64,000 nucleotides of DNA from Citrobacter amalonaticus Y19. Lineage in GTDB: Bacteria; Pseudomonadota; Gammaproteobacteria; Enterobacterales; Enterobacteriaceae. The DNA lies in NCBI RefSeq assembly GCF_000981805.1, contig NZ_CP011132.1, forward strand, positions 2,046,001 through 2,110,000, given 5' to 3'. Under the pieces are notes generated by a model. That model was given only the letters and a program-made list of their open reading frames with translations, was not told the DNA's origin and made no database searches. Shown one piece after another: positions 28,086-36,970 of this stretch. Made by a program: the position numbers and the translations under genes. Each line of letters begins with the position of its first letter. Within the stretch, counting starts at the first letter, position 1.

Positions 28086-28805
28086 CTATAACTTACCCAG
28101 TTTTGTGCGTAACCGTTTTATGGCCTGACTGTGCAACTGGCTGACCCGTGACTCCCCGACATCCAGGACGGCGCCAATCTCTTTGAGATTGAGTTCTTCC
28201 TGGTAATAGAGCGTAAGCACCAGTTGTTCGCGTTCCGGAAGTGCTTCAATGGCATCCATCACGCGCTGGCGCAAATTGCTCTCAAGGAGCTGTTGTAACG
28301 GGTTTTCCTGCTGGTGTTCTTCTGTCACCAGCTCGATACTATCGCCATGCTCTTCCCGCCACTCGTCATAGGAGAAGAGTTGGCTGTTGTTGGTATCAAG
28401 CAACATCTGACGATATTCTTCTACAGGAATCGCCAGCCGCTCCGCCACCTCAGTTTCCGTCGCGTTGCGCCCTAATTCCTGTTCCAGTTGCCCCATCGCC
28501 TGTGCCACTTCGCGGGCATTACGCCGGACACTACGCGGCACCCAGTCACGGCTGCGTAGTTCATCCAGCATCGCCCCACGAATACGCTGCACTGCGTAAG
28601 TGGTAAATGCCGTTCCTTGCAGAGCGTCATATCGGTCAACTGCATTCAATAACCCGATACCGCCCGCCTGTAGCAGATCGTCCAGTTCAACGCTCGCGGG
28701 CAAACGCACCTGCAGGCGCAACGCTTCGTGACGCACCAGCGGTACATAACGCTGCCACAGCGAGTGTTTATCCATTACACCTTCAGCGGTATACAGTGAA
28801 TTCAC
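28086..28805 (-). CDS. fliA: Flagellar sigma factor sigma-28 FliA
   Basis: Sigma factor for late flagellar genes, held inactive by FlgM until the hook is complete. It has 239 residues as in E. coli. Region 2 (LLQAGGIGLLNAVDRYDALQ, then AFTTYAVQRIRGAMLDELRS), region 3 and region 4 (LPEREQLVLTLYYQEELNLK and the helix-turn-helix SRVSQLHSQAIKRL) are all present. Class 3 targets visible here are fliC and fliD. Confidence 0.98.
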   Translation of the reverse strand: MNSLYTAEGVMDKHSLWQRYVPLVRHEALRLQVRLPASVELDDLLQAGGIGLLNAVDRYDALQGTAFTTYAVQRIRGAMLDELRSRDWVPRSVRRNAREVAQAMGQLEQELGRNATETEVAERLAIPVEEYRQMLLDTNNSQLFSYDEWREEHGDSIELVTEEHQQENPLQQLLESNLRQRVMDAIEALPEREQLVLTLYYQEELNLKEIGAVLDVGESRVSQLHSQAIKRLRTKLGKL

Positions 28806-28830
28806 GATAAACAGCCCTGCGTTAAATGAG

Positions 28831-28838
28831 TTATCGGC
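28831..28838 (-). promoter_or_regulatory. Possible sigma-28 -10 element of fliA
   Basis: GCCGATAA, a full FliA -10 consensus on the minus strand, lies 25 bases before the fliA start. The -35 at the normal spacing does not read TAAA. It may serve autoregulation; fliA also has a sigma-70/FlhDC promoter that I cannot place. Confidence 0.45.
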
Positions 28839-28929
28839 ATGATTATCCGTTTCTGCAGGGGTTTTAATCGGGTGAATAGTGGGTGAAATGAGGGGTTATT
28901 TAGGGGTTACCGGTAAAGCCAGAACGAAA

Positions 28930-28951
28930 AAACCCCGCCGGAGCGGGGTTT
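28930..28951 (-). terminator. Terminator of fliC
   Basis: AAACCCCGC and GCGGGGTTT enclose CGGA, with a T run on the minus strand, 17 bases past the fliC stop. Confidence 0.93.
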
Positions 28952-28967
28952 GTGCAAGAAGCGTAAA

Positions 28968-30296
28968 TTAACGCAGCAGAGACAGCATGGTCTGCGGAAC
29001 CTGGTTGGCCTGGGCCAGTACAGAAGAGCCAGCCTGCTGCAGGATCTGCGCGCGAGACATGTTGGACACCTCGGTCGCGTAGTCAGAATCCTGAATACGG
29101 CTACGGGCATCGGTCAGGTTGTTAACGGTGTTGTTCAGGTTAGTGATGGTAGACTCGAAACGGTTCTGGGAAGCACCCAGGATACTACGCTGAGTATCAA
29201 CCGCTTTCAGCGCGGCATCAATATCAGCCAGCGGGCTACCGTCAGTTTTGCCGTCAGAATCAACGGTACCGTTCAGTACGTCAAAACCTTTCGCTGCAAC
29301 GGTACGCAGGTTGCCGTTAACAACAGAGCCAGGAATAGCTTCCGCGTCTTTAAGAGCAGCAGCTTTAGCAGATTCTGTAGCACTAACTTTCGCTGCATCG
29401 ACAACTGATGTTGATGCCTCGGTCAGAGCCAACAGTGCTGTATCTGCAGCGGTTTTATCAGCAGCATCAGCACCAGTAGCATAGCCTGTTCTAATTAAAC
29501 CAAGGTTAGTGGCATCAATAGATTGTGTAGAATCTAAGCCTAATTTCTTGGTCAAAGTTGCAACTGCAGCAGTTTCTTCTGCAGATCCTGCTGTAGTGGC
29601 AGCAACTGCACTCAATTCAGCAGATGCGTCTGTAATTGCCTTTGTACCCAGTTTAGTCAGTGCTGCAGTATTATCAGTAGCGAAGGTAGTGGCATATTTT
29701 GTGTTGTAAGCTTCCGTTGCGGTAGCTACGCTCTCGTCAATATTGATAGTAGTACTGGAAGTACCACCCGCACCTGCAGTCGCCAGGTTCCAACCAGCGC
29801 TTGAGCCGATCTGAATGCTGATCTGCTCGCCGTCTTTAGAGCCGACCTGGAAGTCATAACCCTGATCGGTACCAGTACGGTTATCCAGAACTTTGATACC
29901 GTTAAAGTCAGTTTGTTTGGTGACGCGGTTGATCTCTTCCATACGCTGGTTAACTTCAGACTGGATGGAGTCGATATCGGATGCGGAGTTGGAGCTGTTC
30001 TGCGCCTGAACGGTCAGGTCACGAACACGCTGCAGGTTGTTGTTGATTTCGCTCAGCGCGCCTTCAGCGGTCTGAGACAGAGAGATACCGTCGTTGGCGT
30101 TACGTGCAGCAACGGTCAGACCGTTGATGTTAGAGGTGAAACGGTTGGCGATTGCCTGGCCAGCGGCGTCGTCTTTAGCGCTGTTGATACGCAGACCAGA
30201 AGACAAACGCTCAATAGCGGTACCCAGAGCAGACTGAGATTTGTTCAGGTTGTTCTGCGTCATCAGCGACAGGCTGTTAGTATTGATTACTGCCAT
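28968..30296 (-). CDS. fliC: Flagellin FliC
   Basis: The filament protein and H antigen, secreted through the flagellar export gate. It has 442 residues. The conserved D0/D1 ends are intact ([20 protein letters not shown] at the start; [19 protein letters not shown] at the end). Between about residues 175 and 340 lies an alanine- and threonine-rich variable core without tryptophan or cysteine; its bases are more AT-rich than the two ends, as for exchanged antigen cores. No fliB methylase gene sits between fliA and fliC, and no hin/fljAB phase switch is in the window. Confidence 0.97.
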   Translation of the reverse strand: MAVINTNSLSLMTQNNLNKSQSALGTAIERLSSGLRINSAKDDAAGQAIANRFTSNINGLTVAARNANDGISLSQTAEGALSEINNNLQRVRDLTVQAQNSSNSASDIDSIQSEVNQRMEEINRVTKQTDFNGIKVLDNRTGTDQGYDFQVGSKDGEQISIQIGSSAGWNLATAGAGGTSSTTINIDESVATATEAYNTKYATTFATDNTAALTKLGTKAITDASAELSAVAATTAGSAEETAAVATLTKKLGLDSTQSIDATNLGLIRTGYATGADAADKTAADTALLALTEASTSVVDAAKVSATESAKAAALKDAEAIPGSVVNGNLRTVAAKGFDVLNGTVDSDGKTDGSPLADIDAALKAVDTQRSILGASQNRFESTITNLNNTVNNLTDARSRIQDSDYATEVSNMSRAQILQQAGSSVLAQANQVPQTMLSLLR

Positions 30297-30365
30297 AATT
30301 GAGTTTCCTTCATAAAGTGTTTAGTTTCAGGCCTCTGGCCCACGGCTCCTGCGCCGTTATCCTGA

Positions 30366-30392
30366 TTATCGACACCCTCAAACGAACCTTTA
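30366..30392 (-). promoter_or_regulatory. Sigma-28 promoter of fliC
   Basis: On the minus strand TAAA, a 15-base spacer and GTCGATAA fit the FliA consensus (TAAA-N15-GCCGATAA) with one mismatch, 70 bases before the fliC start. Confidence 0.88.
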
Positions 30393-30543
30393 GCAATTTT
30401 TATCACTCTTTTTTTGCCGCTTTTTTATCACCTGAACAATTTCAAATAAGTCTTCATCCCTGTCTCTGGCTTATTTTACCGAGAAGCAGAATACCTTCCT
30501 AAAAAGCCTCTTTATTGTGCAATTGCCATCGCTATCTTTTCGC

Positions 30544-30570
30544 TAAACTTCTCGCGTTAAGTGCCGATAC
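30544..30570 (+). promoter_or_regulatory. Sigma-28 promoter of fliDST
   Basis: TAAA, 15 bases and GCCGATAC fit the FliA consensus with one mismatch, 36 bases before the fliD ATG. It faces away from the fliC promoter. Confidence 0.9.
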
Positions 30571-30605
30571 CCTCTCCATTGGTTCTTATTCAAAAGGAAA
30601 ATGTA

Positions 30606-32024
30606 ATGGCGAGTGTTAGTTCTCTTGGCGTCGGTTCGAATCTGGATCTGAGTGCTCTGCTGGATAAATTAAATGCCGCAGAACAGCAAAGACTCACACC
30701 GTTAACCACTCAACAGACGTCTTATAAAGCACAGCTGACGGCCTGGGGCGTGGTAAAAAGCGCACTGCAAAAAGTGCAGACGGCATCTGATGCATTGGTC
30801 AAAGCGGATAAGATCGCAACCACTGCGGTAACCAGTAAAAACACCGCCTTTAGCGCCACTGTGGATGGTGGCGTGCCAGCTGGGAATTACACGGTTGAAG
30901 TTCTCAAGATGGCGCAGTCACAGACGCTGACATCCCAGGAATTCTCCAGCAATAAAGATAAAATTGGCGGCACAACGGGATCGGACTCTCGCACCATTAC
31001 CATTAGCCAGCCGGGTCAGAAAGAACCGATGACCGTCACGTTAACTGACGATCAAACCTCGCTGACCGGGATTCGCGACGCAATTAATAAGCAAAATGGC
31101 AGCGTCACCGCCACGATTATCAAAGCAGATGACGACTCTTATTATTTGTCACTGACATCCAAAGAGACGGGTGTGAGTAATGCCATGACGGTGACAGTGA
31201 CGGGTGACGATACTCTGAAGCAGAAACTGGCTTATGATCCGACCGCAACGTCTGGTAATGGGTTAAAGCAGACGGTTCAGGCATCCGATGCCGAAGTAAA
31301 AATTAACGATATCACCATCACGCGCAGCAGCAATACGATCAAAGATGCGCCGGAAGGCCTGACGCTGACGCTGCTGAAAGAAACAGAAGCCGATAAGCCA
31401 GAACAGCTCACAGTTACCCGTGATAACACGGCAATGAAAACGGCGATTCAGTCTTTTGTTGATGCCTATAACTCATTGCAAACGACCATTTCGTCACAAA
31501 CGAAATACACTGCCGTCGATCAGGGCAGTGACAGCCAGGATTCAAGCAATGGCGATCTGATGGGCGACGGCACGCTGCGCAACATTCAGACGCGCCTGCG
31601 TTCCATGGTGATTAGCGCGCAGCCTTCTGACTACGCCACGCTGTCATCCATGGGGATCACCCAGGATATCAACGGTAAACTGACCGTTGACAGCACTAAA
31701 CTGGATAAGGCGCTGAATGATAAACCAGGTAGCGTGACTGAGTTCTTTGTCGGTGACGGTGAAAAAACCGGATTCGGCGTACAAACCAGCGCCCTGCTGA
31801 AACAATTTTTGGCCGATGACGGCGCGGTTCAGAGCGCAACGGACGGTATCAACAATTCGCTGAAAAAATTAAAAACGCGCATTGATGACACCACGCTCAG
31901 CATCAATAACACCATCGAGCGTTATAAAAAGCAGTTTACGCAACTCGATACGCTGGTAAACAAGCTGAACAATACCGGTAGTTATTTGAGCCAACAATTT
32001 ACCGCTATGTCTTCATCGTCGTAA
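30606..32024 (+). CDS. fliD: Flagellar filament cap FliD
   Basis: The pentameric cap that helps flagellin fold at the filament tip. The ATG at 30606 (472 residues) follows AAAAGGAAAATGTA and gives the E. coli-like start MASVSSLGVGSNLDLSALLD; the frame opens 45 bases earlier but crosses the promoter. The N-terminal FliD_N and C-terminal FliD_C coiled-coil parts are present (NTIERYKKQFTQLDTLVNKL near the end). First gene of fliDST. Confidence 0.97.
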   Translation: MASVSSLGVGSNLDLSALLDKLNAAEQQRLTPLTTQQTSYKAQLTAWGVVKSALQKVQTASDALVKADKIATTAVTSKNTAFSATVDGGVPAGNYTVEVLKMAQSQTLTSQEFSSNKDKIGGTTGSDSRTITISQPGQKEPMTVTLTDDQTSLTGIRDAINKQNGSVTATIIKADDDSYYLSLTSKETGVSNAMTVTVTGDDTLKQKLAYDPTATSGNGLKQTVQASDAEVKINDITITRSSNTIKDAPEGLTLTLLKETEADKPEQLTVTRDNTAMKTAIQSFVDAYNSLQTTISSQTKYTAVDQGSDSQDSSNGDLMGDGTLRNIQTRLRSMVISAQPSDYATLSSMGITQDINGKLTVDSTKLDKALNDKPGSVTEFFVGDGEKTGFGVQTSALLKQFLADDGAVQSATDGINNSLKKLKTRIDDTTLSINNTIERYKKQFTQLDTLVNKLNNTGSYLSQQFTAMSSSS

Positions 32025-32034
32025 GGATTTTTGC

Positions 32035-32442
32035 ATGTATAGCCGTGCAGGTATTAGCGCCTATGCGCAAATCGAAGTGGAGAGCGCCGTAATGAGCGCC
32101 TCCCCTTATCAACTAGTAAACATGCTTTTTGATGGCGCGCTCAGCGCCTTAAAAAAAGCGCTGATCTTGCTTGAACAGGGCGATATTCCCGGTAAGGGAA
32201 AAGCACTGACCAAAGCCATTAATATTATTTCGAATGGTTTACAGTCCGGACTTGATCGCAGTGTCAATCAGGAATTATGCGACAACCTCGATAACCTGTA
32301 TGACTATATGACTCGCCGTTTATTACAGGCAAACTTGCACAATGACGCGTCAGCCATCCTCGAAGTTCATGCCCTACTGAGCAATATTTCAGAAGCATGG
32401 AAAGAAATTGATCCGTCTTCAAAAGCACAGGATATAAAATAA
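32035..32442 (+). CDS. fliS: Flagellin export chaperone FliS
   Basis: Cytoplasmic chaperone that binds the C-terminus of unpolymerised flagellin and also FlgM. It has 135 residues, all helical, with the family start MYSRAGISAYAQIEVESAVM and the SPYQLVNMLFDGAL motif. It starts 10 bases after fliD, and its stop overlaps the fliT start by one base (TAATG). Confidence 0.97.
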   Translation: MYSRAGISAYAQIEVESAVMSASPYQLVNMLFDGALSALKKALILLEQGDIPGKGKALTKAINIISNGLQSGLDRSVNQELCDNLDNLYDYMTRRLLQANLHNDASAILEVHALLSNISEAWKEIDPSSKAQDIK

Positions 32443-32810
32443 TGAGCGCTTCCTTTTCATCCTTGCAGCAGTGGCTATTACTTCGTTCTGTGAGCCAGCA
32501 AATGCTCAGGCTGGCGAGTGAAAACAAATGGGATGAATTGGTCGAAGGAGAGATGGAGTATATTCGCCTGGTCGAGTCTCTGGCTCAAGACCCAAACCCG
32601 CCAGGCGATCCGTCGACGCAAAGCCAGATCAGAGAGTTGCTCCACACAATTATCGATAATGAGAACGAAGTTAAGCGATTGCTGAACATTCGGATGGACG
32701 AGTTAAAAGTGCTTATCCAAAACGGAAACCAGCAAAAAACGTTGACCTCTACCTACAGCAATCTTTCTGGCATGCTGCTGGTGCCCGACGCCCCCACTGC
32801 CCCGCAATAA
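32442..32810 (+). CDS. fliT: FliD chaperone and FlhDC regulator FliT
   Basis: A 122-residue helical protein that escorts FliD and, when free, binds FlhC to turn down class 2 genes. Length, helical pattern and place after fliS identify it. The start codon shares one base with the fliS stop, so the genes are coupled. A long hairpin follows before amyA. Confidence 0.95.
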   Translation: MSASFSSLQQWLLLRSVSQQMLRLASENKWDELVEGEMEYIRLVESLAQDPNPPGDPSTQSQIRELLHTIIDNENEVKRLLNIRMDELKVLIQNGNQQKTLTSTYSNLSGMLLVPDAPTAPQ

Positions 32811-32830
32811 TTCCCGCTACGTTGGCAAAA

Positions 32831-32880
32831 ATCTTCCATACTCCAGAGGTCGTCTAAAAGACTTCTGGAGCACGGAAGAT
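32831..32880 (+). promoter_or_regulatory. Hairpin covering the amyA ribosome site and start
   Basis: An inner 11-base stem (CTCCAGAGGTC with GACTTCTGGAG, one G-T pair) and an outer 7-base stem (ATCTTCC with GGAAGAT) are separated by a 3-by-3 internal loop. GGAAG is the amyA ribosome site and its last AT begins the start codon. The pairing is seen in the sequence. It may terminate fliT transcripts, hold back amyA translation, or both. Confidence 0.6.
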
Positions 32881-34369
32881 GAAAAACCCCACCTTACTGC
32901 AGTTCTTCCACTGGTATTACCCCGACGGCGGCAAACTCTGGCAGGAAGTGACAGAGCGTGCAGATAGCCTCAACGATATCGGTGTCAATATGGTCTGGCT
33001 GCCACCCGCTTATAAAGGCGCGTCAGGCGGGTATTCCGTCGGCTATGACTCTTACGATCTGTTTGATCTCGGCGAGTTCGATCAAAAAGGCACCCTTGCG
33101 ACCAAATATGGTGATAAGGCCCAACTGCTGGCGGCTGTCGACGCGCTGAAGAAAAACGACATCGCGGTGCTGCTCGACGTGGTGGTGAATCACAAAATGG
33201 GGGCGGACGAGAAAGAGGCCATCCGCGTACAGCGGGTCAACGAAGAGGATCGCACGCAGATTGCTGATGAGATCATCGAATGCGAAGGCTGGACGCGTTA
33301 CACCTTCCCGGCGCGCGGCGGCCAGTACTCTCAGTTCATCTGGGATTTTAAATGCTTTAGCGGCATCGACCACATCGAAAACCCTCACGAAGACGGTATC
33401 TTTAAGATAGTCAACGACTACACCGGCGAGGGCTGGAACGACCAGGTCGATGACGAGCTGGGCAATTTCGATTACCTGATGGGCGAAAATATCGACTTTC
33501 GTAATCACGCCGTCACCGAGGAGATTAAATACTGGGCGCGCTGGGTGATGGAACAAACCCAGTGTGACGGCTTTCGCCTCGATGCGGTCAAGCACATTCC
33601 GGCCTGGTTCTATAAAGAGTGGATTGAGCATGTTCAGGAGGTGGCGCCAAAGCCGCTGTTTATCGTCGCCGAATACTGGTCGCACGAAGTGGATAAGCTG
33701 CAAACCTATATCGAACAGGTGGAAGGCAAAACGATGCTGTTCGACGCCCCGTTACAGCTTAATTTTCATGAGGCGTCGCGCCAGGGCCGTGATTACGACA
33801 TGAGCCAGATCTTCAGCGGTACGCTGGTGGAAGTCGATCCGTTTCACGCCGTCACGCTGGTCGCCAATCACGACACCCAACCGTTACAGGCGCTGGAGGC
33901 GCCGGTTGAAGCGTGGTTTAAACCCCTGGCCTATGCGCTCATCCTGCTGCGGGAAAATGGCGTACCGTCGGTTTTCTATCCCGATCTCTATGGCGCACAT
34001 TATGAGGATACCGGGGGCGACGGGGAAACCTATACGATCGACATGCCAGTCATTGAGCAACTCGACGAACTTATTCTTGCCCGCCAGCGTTTCGCCCACG
34101 GTATTCAGACGCTCTGGTTTGATCATCCCAACTGCATTGCGTTTAGCCGCAGCGGGACGGACGACGATCCCGGTTGCGTGGTGGTGTTATCCAATGGCGA
34201 CGACGGCGAAAAGACGCTTGCGCTGGGCGCAAACTACGGCAATAAAACCTGGCGAGATTTTCTCGGCAACCGGAGCGAAAGCGTGGTCACCGATGAAAAC
34301 GGCGACGCCACGTTTTACTGCAACGCCGGCAGCGTCAGCGTATGGGTTATTGAAGAGGTGATCGCGTGA
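32879..34369 (+). CDS. amyA: Cytoplasmic alpha-amylase AmyA
   Basis: Hydrolyses alpha-1,4 links of maltodextrins inside the cell. It has 496 residues, no signal peptide, and a GH13 barrel: DVVVNHKMG (region I), [10 protein letters not shown] with the catalytic Asp (region II), VAEYWS with Glu (region III) and LVANHDTQ (region IV). Length and motifs match E. coli AmyA. Its position after fliT is conserved. The start codon and ribosome site are in a hairpin. Confidence 0.97.
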   Translation: MKNPTLLQFFHWYYPDGGKLWQEVTERADSLNDIGVNMVWLPPAYKGASGGYSVGYDSYDLFDLGEFDQKGTLATKYGDKAQLLAAVDALKKNDIAVLLDVVVNHKMGADEKEAIRVQRVNEEDRTQIADEIIECEGWTRYTFPARGGQYSQFIWDFKCFSGIDHIENPHEDGIFKIVNDYTGEGWNDQVDDELGNFDYLMGENIDFRNHAVTEEIKYWARWVMEQTQCDGFRLDAVKHIPAWFYKEWIEHVQEVAPKPLFIVAEYWSHEVDKLQTYIEQVEGKTMLFDAPLQLNFHEASRQGRDYDMSQIFSGTLVEVDPFHAVTLVANHDTQPLQALEAPVEAWFKPLAYALILLRENGVPSVFYPDLYGAHYEDTGGDGETYTIDMPVIEQLDELILARQRFAHGIQTLWFDHPNCIAFSRSGTDDDPGCVVVLSNGDDGEKTLALGANYGNKTWRDFLGNRSESVVTDENGDATFYCNAGSVSVWVIEEVIA

Positions 34370-34373
34370 AGCG

Positions 34374-34397
34374 CCCCGACAGGAATGGCTGTCGGGG
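34374..34397. terminator. Hairpin between amyA and yedD
   Basis: CCCCGACA and TGTCGGGG form an 8-base GC-rich stem between two convergent genes. T runs are lacking on both sides. Confidence 0.65.
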
Positions 34398-34405
34398 ACA
34401 ACACA

Positions 34406-34819
34406 TTACGGTAGTGGCGACGGCAGCGGGGATTTCTCCAGCGCAGCGGCACATTCCACCGTTGGACGATCCACGCGTCGCAAGGTCATCCCGTCATATT
34501 CCAGGGTGTTCCCTTCCCGTTCGATCTCATAAAGTTCACGTTTGACCGTCACGTTAGTTAAGTCACCGGACAGCATTGTCAGCTTACCCGGCAGCGCAAT
34601 CACCCTCTGCCACTGGCGGCAGTCGAGCGTATCGCCCTCTTTGGTCACCACCAGACTGGCAATCGCTTCCGGGCTCACCAGTTTGCGTTGCGGTCCGTCA
34701 GTTTGCCAGTACCCTTCCAGCCCTGCGGGCGCTGGCGTTCTGACGACATCATTGTAATTTTCCACCTCGGCGCATCCCGCTAACATCAGTAACGCCCCAA
34801 CGATTACACATTTTTTCAT
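34406..34819 (-). CDS. yedD: Lipoprotein YedD
   Basis: A 137-residue lipoprotein of unknown function, same length as E. coli YedD. The signal peptide MKKCVIVGALLMLAGC ends in the lipobox LAGC (Cys16) followed by Ala-Glu, consistent with outer-membrane sorting. The second of two adjacent ATG codons is used for agreement with E. coli. Cys residues at about 71 and 127 could form a disulfide. Confidence 0.93.
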   Translation of the reverse strand: MKKCVIVGALLMLAGCAEVENYNDVVRTPAPAGLEGYWQTDGPQRKLVSPEAIASLVVTKEGDTLDCRQWQRVIALPGKLTMLSGDLTNVTVKRELYEIEREGNTLEYDGMTLRRVDRPTVECAAALEKSPLPSPLP

Positions 34820-35004
34820 CATTCATCCTGCATGCGAAGAAAAGAGGATTGTGGCATTAAAGCCCTGCTGTCGCCAGCCTTTCACTGTGCCAGCAGAACT
34901 TTGATCCATTTGGGATTACCGCTTAATAGTACCAGGCAAAATTGCCGCAGTGGTGTACTATCCGCATTCTTGTATCACACCTTCTGAGTTCAGAGGCAAA
35001 GCAC

Positions 35005-36210
35005 ATGTCATGGCAACAATTCAAACAAGCCTGGTTAATTAAATTCTGGGCACCTGTCCCCGCGGTCATCGCAGCAGGTATTCTCTCCACTTACTATTTC
35101 GGCATCACCGGCACCTTCTGGGCCGTCACGGGTGAATTTACCCGCTGGGGCGGACAAATCCTGCAACTGTTTGGCGTCCATGCGGAAGAATGGGGCTACT
35201 ACAAGCTGATCCATCTGGAAGGCACCCCGCTCACCCGCATCGACGGGATGATGATCCTCGGTATGTTCGGCGGTTGTTTCGCGGCAGCGTTATGGGCCAA
35301 TAACGTCAAACTACGCGTTCCACGCAGCCGCATCCGCATTATGCAGGCGGTAGTGGGCGGGATTATCGCCGGGTTCGGCGCGCGTCTGGCGATGGGTTGC
35401 AACCTGGCGGCGTTCTTTACCGGTATTCCTCAGTTCTCCCTGCACGCCTGGTTCTTTGCCCTGGCAACCGCCATCGGTTCGTGGTTTGGCGCGCGATTCA
35501 CCCTGCTGCCGATGTTCCGCATCCCGGTTAAAATGCAGAAAGTCTCCGCTGCGTCGCCGCTGACGCAAAAGCCGGATCAGGCGCGCCGCCGTTTCCGTCT
35601 CGGCATGCTGGTGTTTATCGGTATGGTAGGCTGGGCGCTACTGACCGCCATGAACCAGCCGAAACTGGGCCTGGCGATGCTGTTCGGCGTGGGCTTTGGT
35701 CTGTTAATCGAGCGCGCACAAATTTGCTTCACCTCCGCTTTTCGCGATCTGTGGATAACCGGACGCACCCATATGGCAAAAGCGATCATCTTCGGGATGG
35801 GCGTCAGCGCGATCGGTATTTTCAGCTACGTGCAGCTTGGCGTGGAAGCCAAAATCATGTGGGCGGGCCCGAATGCGGTGATAGGCGGACTGCTGTTTGG
35901 TTTTGGTATCGTGCTGGCTGGCGGGTGTGAAACCGGCTGGATGTATCGCGCGGTGGAAGGCCAGGTACACTACTGGTGGGTGGGGCTCGGTAACGTCATC
36001 GGCTCAACGATTCTGGCTTACTACTGGGATGACTTTGCCCCTGCGCTTGCCACCAACTGGGATAAAATCAACCTGCTCAACACCTTCGGTCCGCTCGGCG
36101 GCCTGCTGGTGACCTATCTGCTGCTGTTTGCCGCATTGATGTTCATCATCGGCTGGGAAAAACGCTTCTTCCGTCGCGCCGGGCTGACCCCTGCTAAGGA
36201 ATCCGCATGA
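35005..36210 (+). CDS. yedE: YeeE/YedE family transporter YedE
   Basis: An inner-membrane protein with about ten membrane segments, 401 residues as in E. coli. AGAGGCAAAGCAC precedes the ATG at 35005; the frame opens 63 bases earlier without a ribosome site. Two YeeE-type repeats carry conserved cysteines (MGCNLAAFF and AGGCETGWMY). The family imports sulfur or selenium compounds such as thiosulfate; YedE has been proposed for selenium. It overlaps yedF by four bases, so the two act together. Confidence 0.95.
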   Translation: MSWQQFKQAWLIKFWAPVPAVIAAGILSTYYFGITGTFWAVTGEFTRWGGQILQLFGVHAEEWGYYKLIHLEGTPLTRIDGMMILGMFGGCFAAALWANNVKLRVPRSRIRIMQAVVGGIIAGFGARLAMGCNLAAFFTGIPQFSLHAWFFALATAIGSWFGARFTLLPMFRIPVKMQKVSAASPLTQKPDQARRRFRLGMLVFIGMVGWALLTAMNQPKLGLAMLFGVGFGLLIERAQICFTSAFRDLWITGRTHMAKAIIFGMGVSAIGIFSYVQLGVEAKIMWAGPNAVIGGLLFGFGIVLAGGCETGWMYRAVEGQVHYWWVGLGNVIGSTILAYYWDDFAPALATNWDKINLLNTFGPLGGLLVTYLLLFAALMFIIGWEKRFFRRAGLTPAKESA

Positions 36211-36440
36211 AACAAATTGTTCCTGATTATCGCCTTGATATGGTCGGTGAACCCTGCCCTTACCCTGCCGTGGCAACGCTGGAAGCGATGCCACAACTGC
36301 AGAAAGGGGAAATACTGGAAGTGGTCAGCGACTGTCCACAGTCCATCAACAACATTCCGCTGGATGCGCGCAACCACGGCTACACCGTGCTGGATATTCA
36401 GCAGGACGGGCCGACGATCCGCTATCTGATTCAGAAGTAA
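36207..36440 (+). CDS. yedF: TusA-like sulfurtransferase YedF
   Basis: A 77-residue SirA/TusA-fold protein. The CPYP motif (GEPCPYPAVAT, Cys near residue 17) carries the persulfide in this family. The ATGA overlap with yedE shows coupling, so it probably receives the sulfur or selenium that YedE brings in. Last conserved gene before an insertion. Confidence 0.95.
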   Translation: MKQIVPDYRLDMVGEPCPYPAVATLEAMPQLQKGEILEVVSDCPQSINNIPLDARNHGYTVLDIQQDGPTIRYLIQK

Positions 36441-36545
36441 TCTCCTAACTCCCGTTGCATTCGGCAGCGGGCGAGGCGTTGTATCCGGATACTGTATTCT
36501 GGGATACGTGCCTGGACAACCCGCCATTGATACACACGCGTCGAG

Positions 36546-36588
36546 ATGGCTGCCACTAGTATAATATTTAAGCCACAGTGGCAGCCAT
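36546..36588. repeat. Perfect 12-base inverted repeat
   Basis: ATGGCTGCCACT and AGTGGCAGCCAT are perfect complements separated by 19 AT-rich bases. It sits about 105 bases past yedF where the conserved order breaks. It could be an operator, a recombination site or a hairpin; no T run follows. Confidence 0.7.
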
Positions 36589-36600
36589 GTCTGGTCTCTC

Positions 36601-36768
36601 GTGTTTACCTATGGTTGGTTCGAATGGGAGAAGGAAGGCGACAAGAGAAAGCCGTATCGTATACATCTATCCTATGGCCAGATGATGTTCGAGAAGCTAC
36701 GAGTGGATGGATATGACAGGATATTGGTGAAAAGGAACCACATAAAGAGCGTATACAACCATCAATGA
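36601..36768 (+). pseudogene. Short coding-like fragment of unknown origin
   Basis: A GTG-started frame of 55 codons reads VFTYGWFEWEKEGDKRKPYR and ends SVYNHQ before TGA. It is rich in charged and aromatic residues like a real protein piece, but has no ribosome site. I do not recognise it. Beside an integrase relic it may be a prophage gene remnant. Confidence 0.35.
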
Positions 36769-36970
36769 GAGCAATCAGCATATTGCCCTGACATGACTAC
36801 ATGTAACACGTCGATTACTACTCAAAATGGACTGTATGCATGACCAGCGTTTCATAATTCATTGTTAATCAAGTGCTGATCAGAGTCATCCGAGGTGCTA
36901 GAATCCAGCGTAACTTTGCCAAGCGCGTCGAATGTTATGATATGCGCATTAATTAAAGTAAGAGAGATCC

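Larger units (their letters stand above)
36441..36970. other. Left flank of the acyltransferase insertion
   Basis: About 530 bases between yedF and the acyltransferase gene. It holds a 12-base inverted repeat at 36546-36588 and a short coding-like fragment at 36601-36768, both listed separately. The rest shows no gene. Base composition shifts towards AT from about 36600. Confidence 0.5.
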
